DNA from: Fidelibacterota bacterium 46_43
Lineage (GTDB): Bacteria; Fidelibacterota; Fidelibacteria; Fidelibacterales; Fidelibacteraceae
Reading direction: 5' to 3'
Length of the DNA stretch: 25,228 nucleotides
Assembly (NCBI GenBank): GCA_001509335.1
Contig: LGGY01000128.1
Location: 1 to 25,228 of the forward strand
Every line of letters starts with the position of its first letter. Position 1 is the stretch's first letter. Both the position numbers and the translations under genes were made by a program. The notes beneath the pieces were generated by a model that worked only from the letters and a program-made list of their open reading frames with translations, was not told the origin of the DNA and made no database searches. Below, one piece after another: positions 24,855 to 25,228 of the stretch.

Positions 24855-25228
24855 ATGAATATGCAAGATAAAATTGATGAAAATATTTGGGATAAAGATA
24901 CGGAAGCTTTACGCCGTGAACTGGAGGAGTTTAAAGCTGAAAAGGAAAAAATCCGCCAATTGATGGGCCAAATAGGCGGAATAGAATCTGTGAAAAAGGA
25001 TCGGAGGATAAATTTTATCTTTTTAATTATTGTGGGGTTGCTCTTTGCCTTTGATATTCTTCGTCATATATTCAAATTTGCAAATTTCCTACCTACCGTT
25101 TTATCCCTTGAAATCGGATTGCTACTGGTCTCTATTAAAATTGTCTGGATGATTCATAAACAGACTAAATTAGAACATTTCCAGTTTCATGTCATGAATT
25201 CCATTGAATTCAGGTTGAATGACCTGTC
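24855..25228 (+). CDS. Coiled-coil and two-helix membrane protein, 3' partial
   Basis: The frame is open from ATG 24855 to the window end (124 codons plus two bases), so its stop is outside. Residues about 12-40 are a charged heptad-like helix rich in Glu, Lys and Leu. Two hydrophobic segments follow (about 54-70 and 82-98, the second ending I-V-W-M-I-H-K), then an amphipathic stretch with Q-F-H-V-M-N-S-I-E-F-R-L. This suggests an inner-membrane protein with a cytoplasmic coiled coil. AGG a few bases before ATG 24855, or 10 nt before ATG 24861, gives a plausible ribosome site. I do not recognise the family. It is divergent from the flavin-reductase-like gene. Confidence 0.65.
   Translation, partial: MNMQDKIDENIWDKDTEALRRELEEFKAEKEKIRQLMGQIGGIESVKKDRRINFIFLIIVGLLFAFDILRHIFKFANFLPTVLSLEIGLLLVSIKIVWMIHKQTKLEHFQFHVMNSIEFRLNDL

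Overview
The window reads as chromosomal DNA of a Gram-negative, probably anaerobic or microaerophilic bacterium. The evidence is an Omp85 protein and a TamB protein side by side, several exported proteins including one lipoprotein, and a very iron-sulfur-rich oxidoreductase. The dNK-type deoxynucleoside kinase with a DRT motif, MtaB, TamA/TamB and the LamG-like exported protein would fit the Bacteroidota/FCB neighbourhood (including candidate phyla such as Cloacimonadota or Marinimicrobia). That placement is inference and no marker gene here fixes it. Ribosome binding sites are often GAGG or GGAG about 5 nt before the start, and TTG and GTG starts are common.

Layout. Positions 1-9165 (+): the tail of an aconitase/isopropylmalate-isomerase-family protein that has lost all three cluster cysteines; long-form glucose-1-phosphate thymidylyltransferase; MtaB tRNA methylthiotransferase; deoxynucleoside kinase (4-nt overlap with mtaB); branched-chain aminotransferase; an exported PEGA/LamG-like protein; then a two-gene unit with a four-cluster iron-sulfur flavoprotein and its DAO-family flavoprotein partner, resembling sarcosine oxidase, opine oxidase and dye-linked proline dehydrogenase. 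A bidirectional terminator hairpin lies at 9328-9341. Positions 9376-17271 (-): an apparent operon tamA-like, tamB-like, a family-10-like glycoside hydrolase lipoprotein, and a single-domain response regulator. Positions 17419-20005 (+): aspS and a PPP-type metallophosphatase, separated by an unusual 197-bp element with 7-bp-phased arms in inverted orientation. Positions 20168-24664 (-): a flavin-reductase-like protein, dipeptide-epimerase-like enolase-superfamily enzyme, an alpha-oxoamine-synthase-like PLP enzyme, an NhaC-family antiporter and a 49-residue membrane peptide. From 24855 (+): the start of a coiled-coil/two-helix membrane protein cut by the window edge.

How genes work together. 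TamA/TamB (outer-membrane insertase and periplasm-spanning partner) are nearly abutting (one intervening base) and lead the envelope operon. The 5949/8017 pair overlaps by 14 nt and should form one amine or imino-acid dehydrogenase complex. The epimerase, oxoamine-synthase-like enzyme and antiporter are spaced 3 and 26 nt apart and probably form one transport/catabolism unit of unknown substrate.

Most worth a second look: the cysteine-free aconitase homologue at the left edge; the heptad inverted-arm element between aspS and the phosphatase, which reaches into the aspS stop codon and ends 6 nt before the phosphatase ATG; and the tamA-like gene, whose signal peptide can only be reached through an AUA start or a one-base frameshift.
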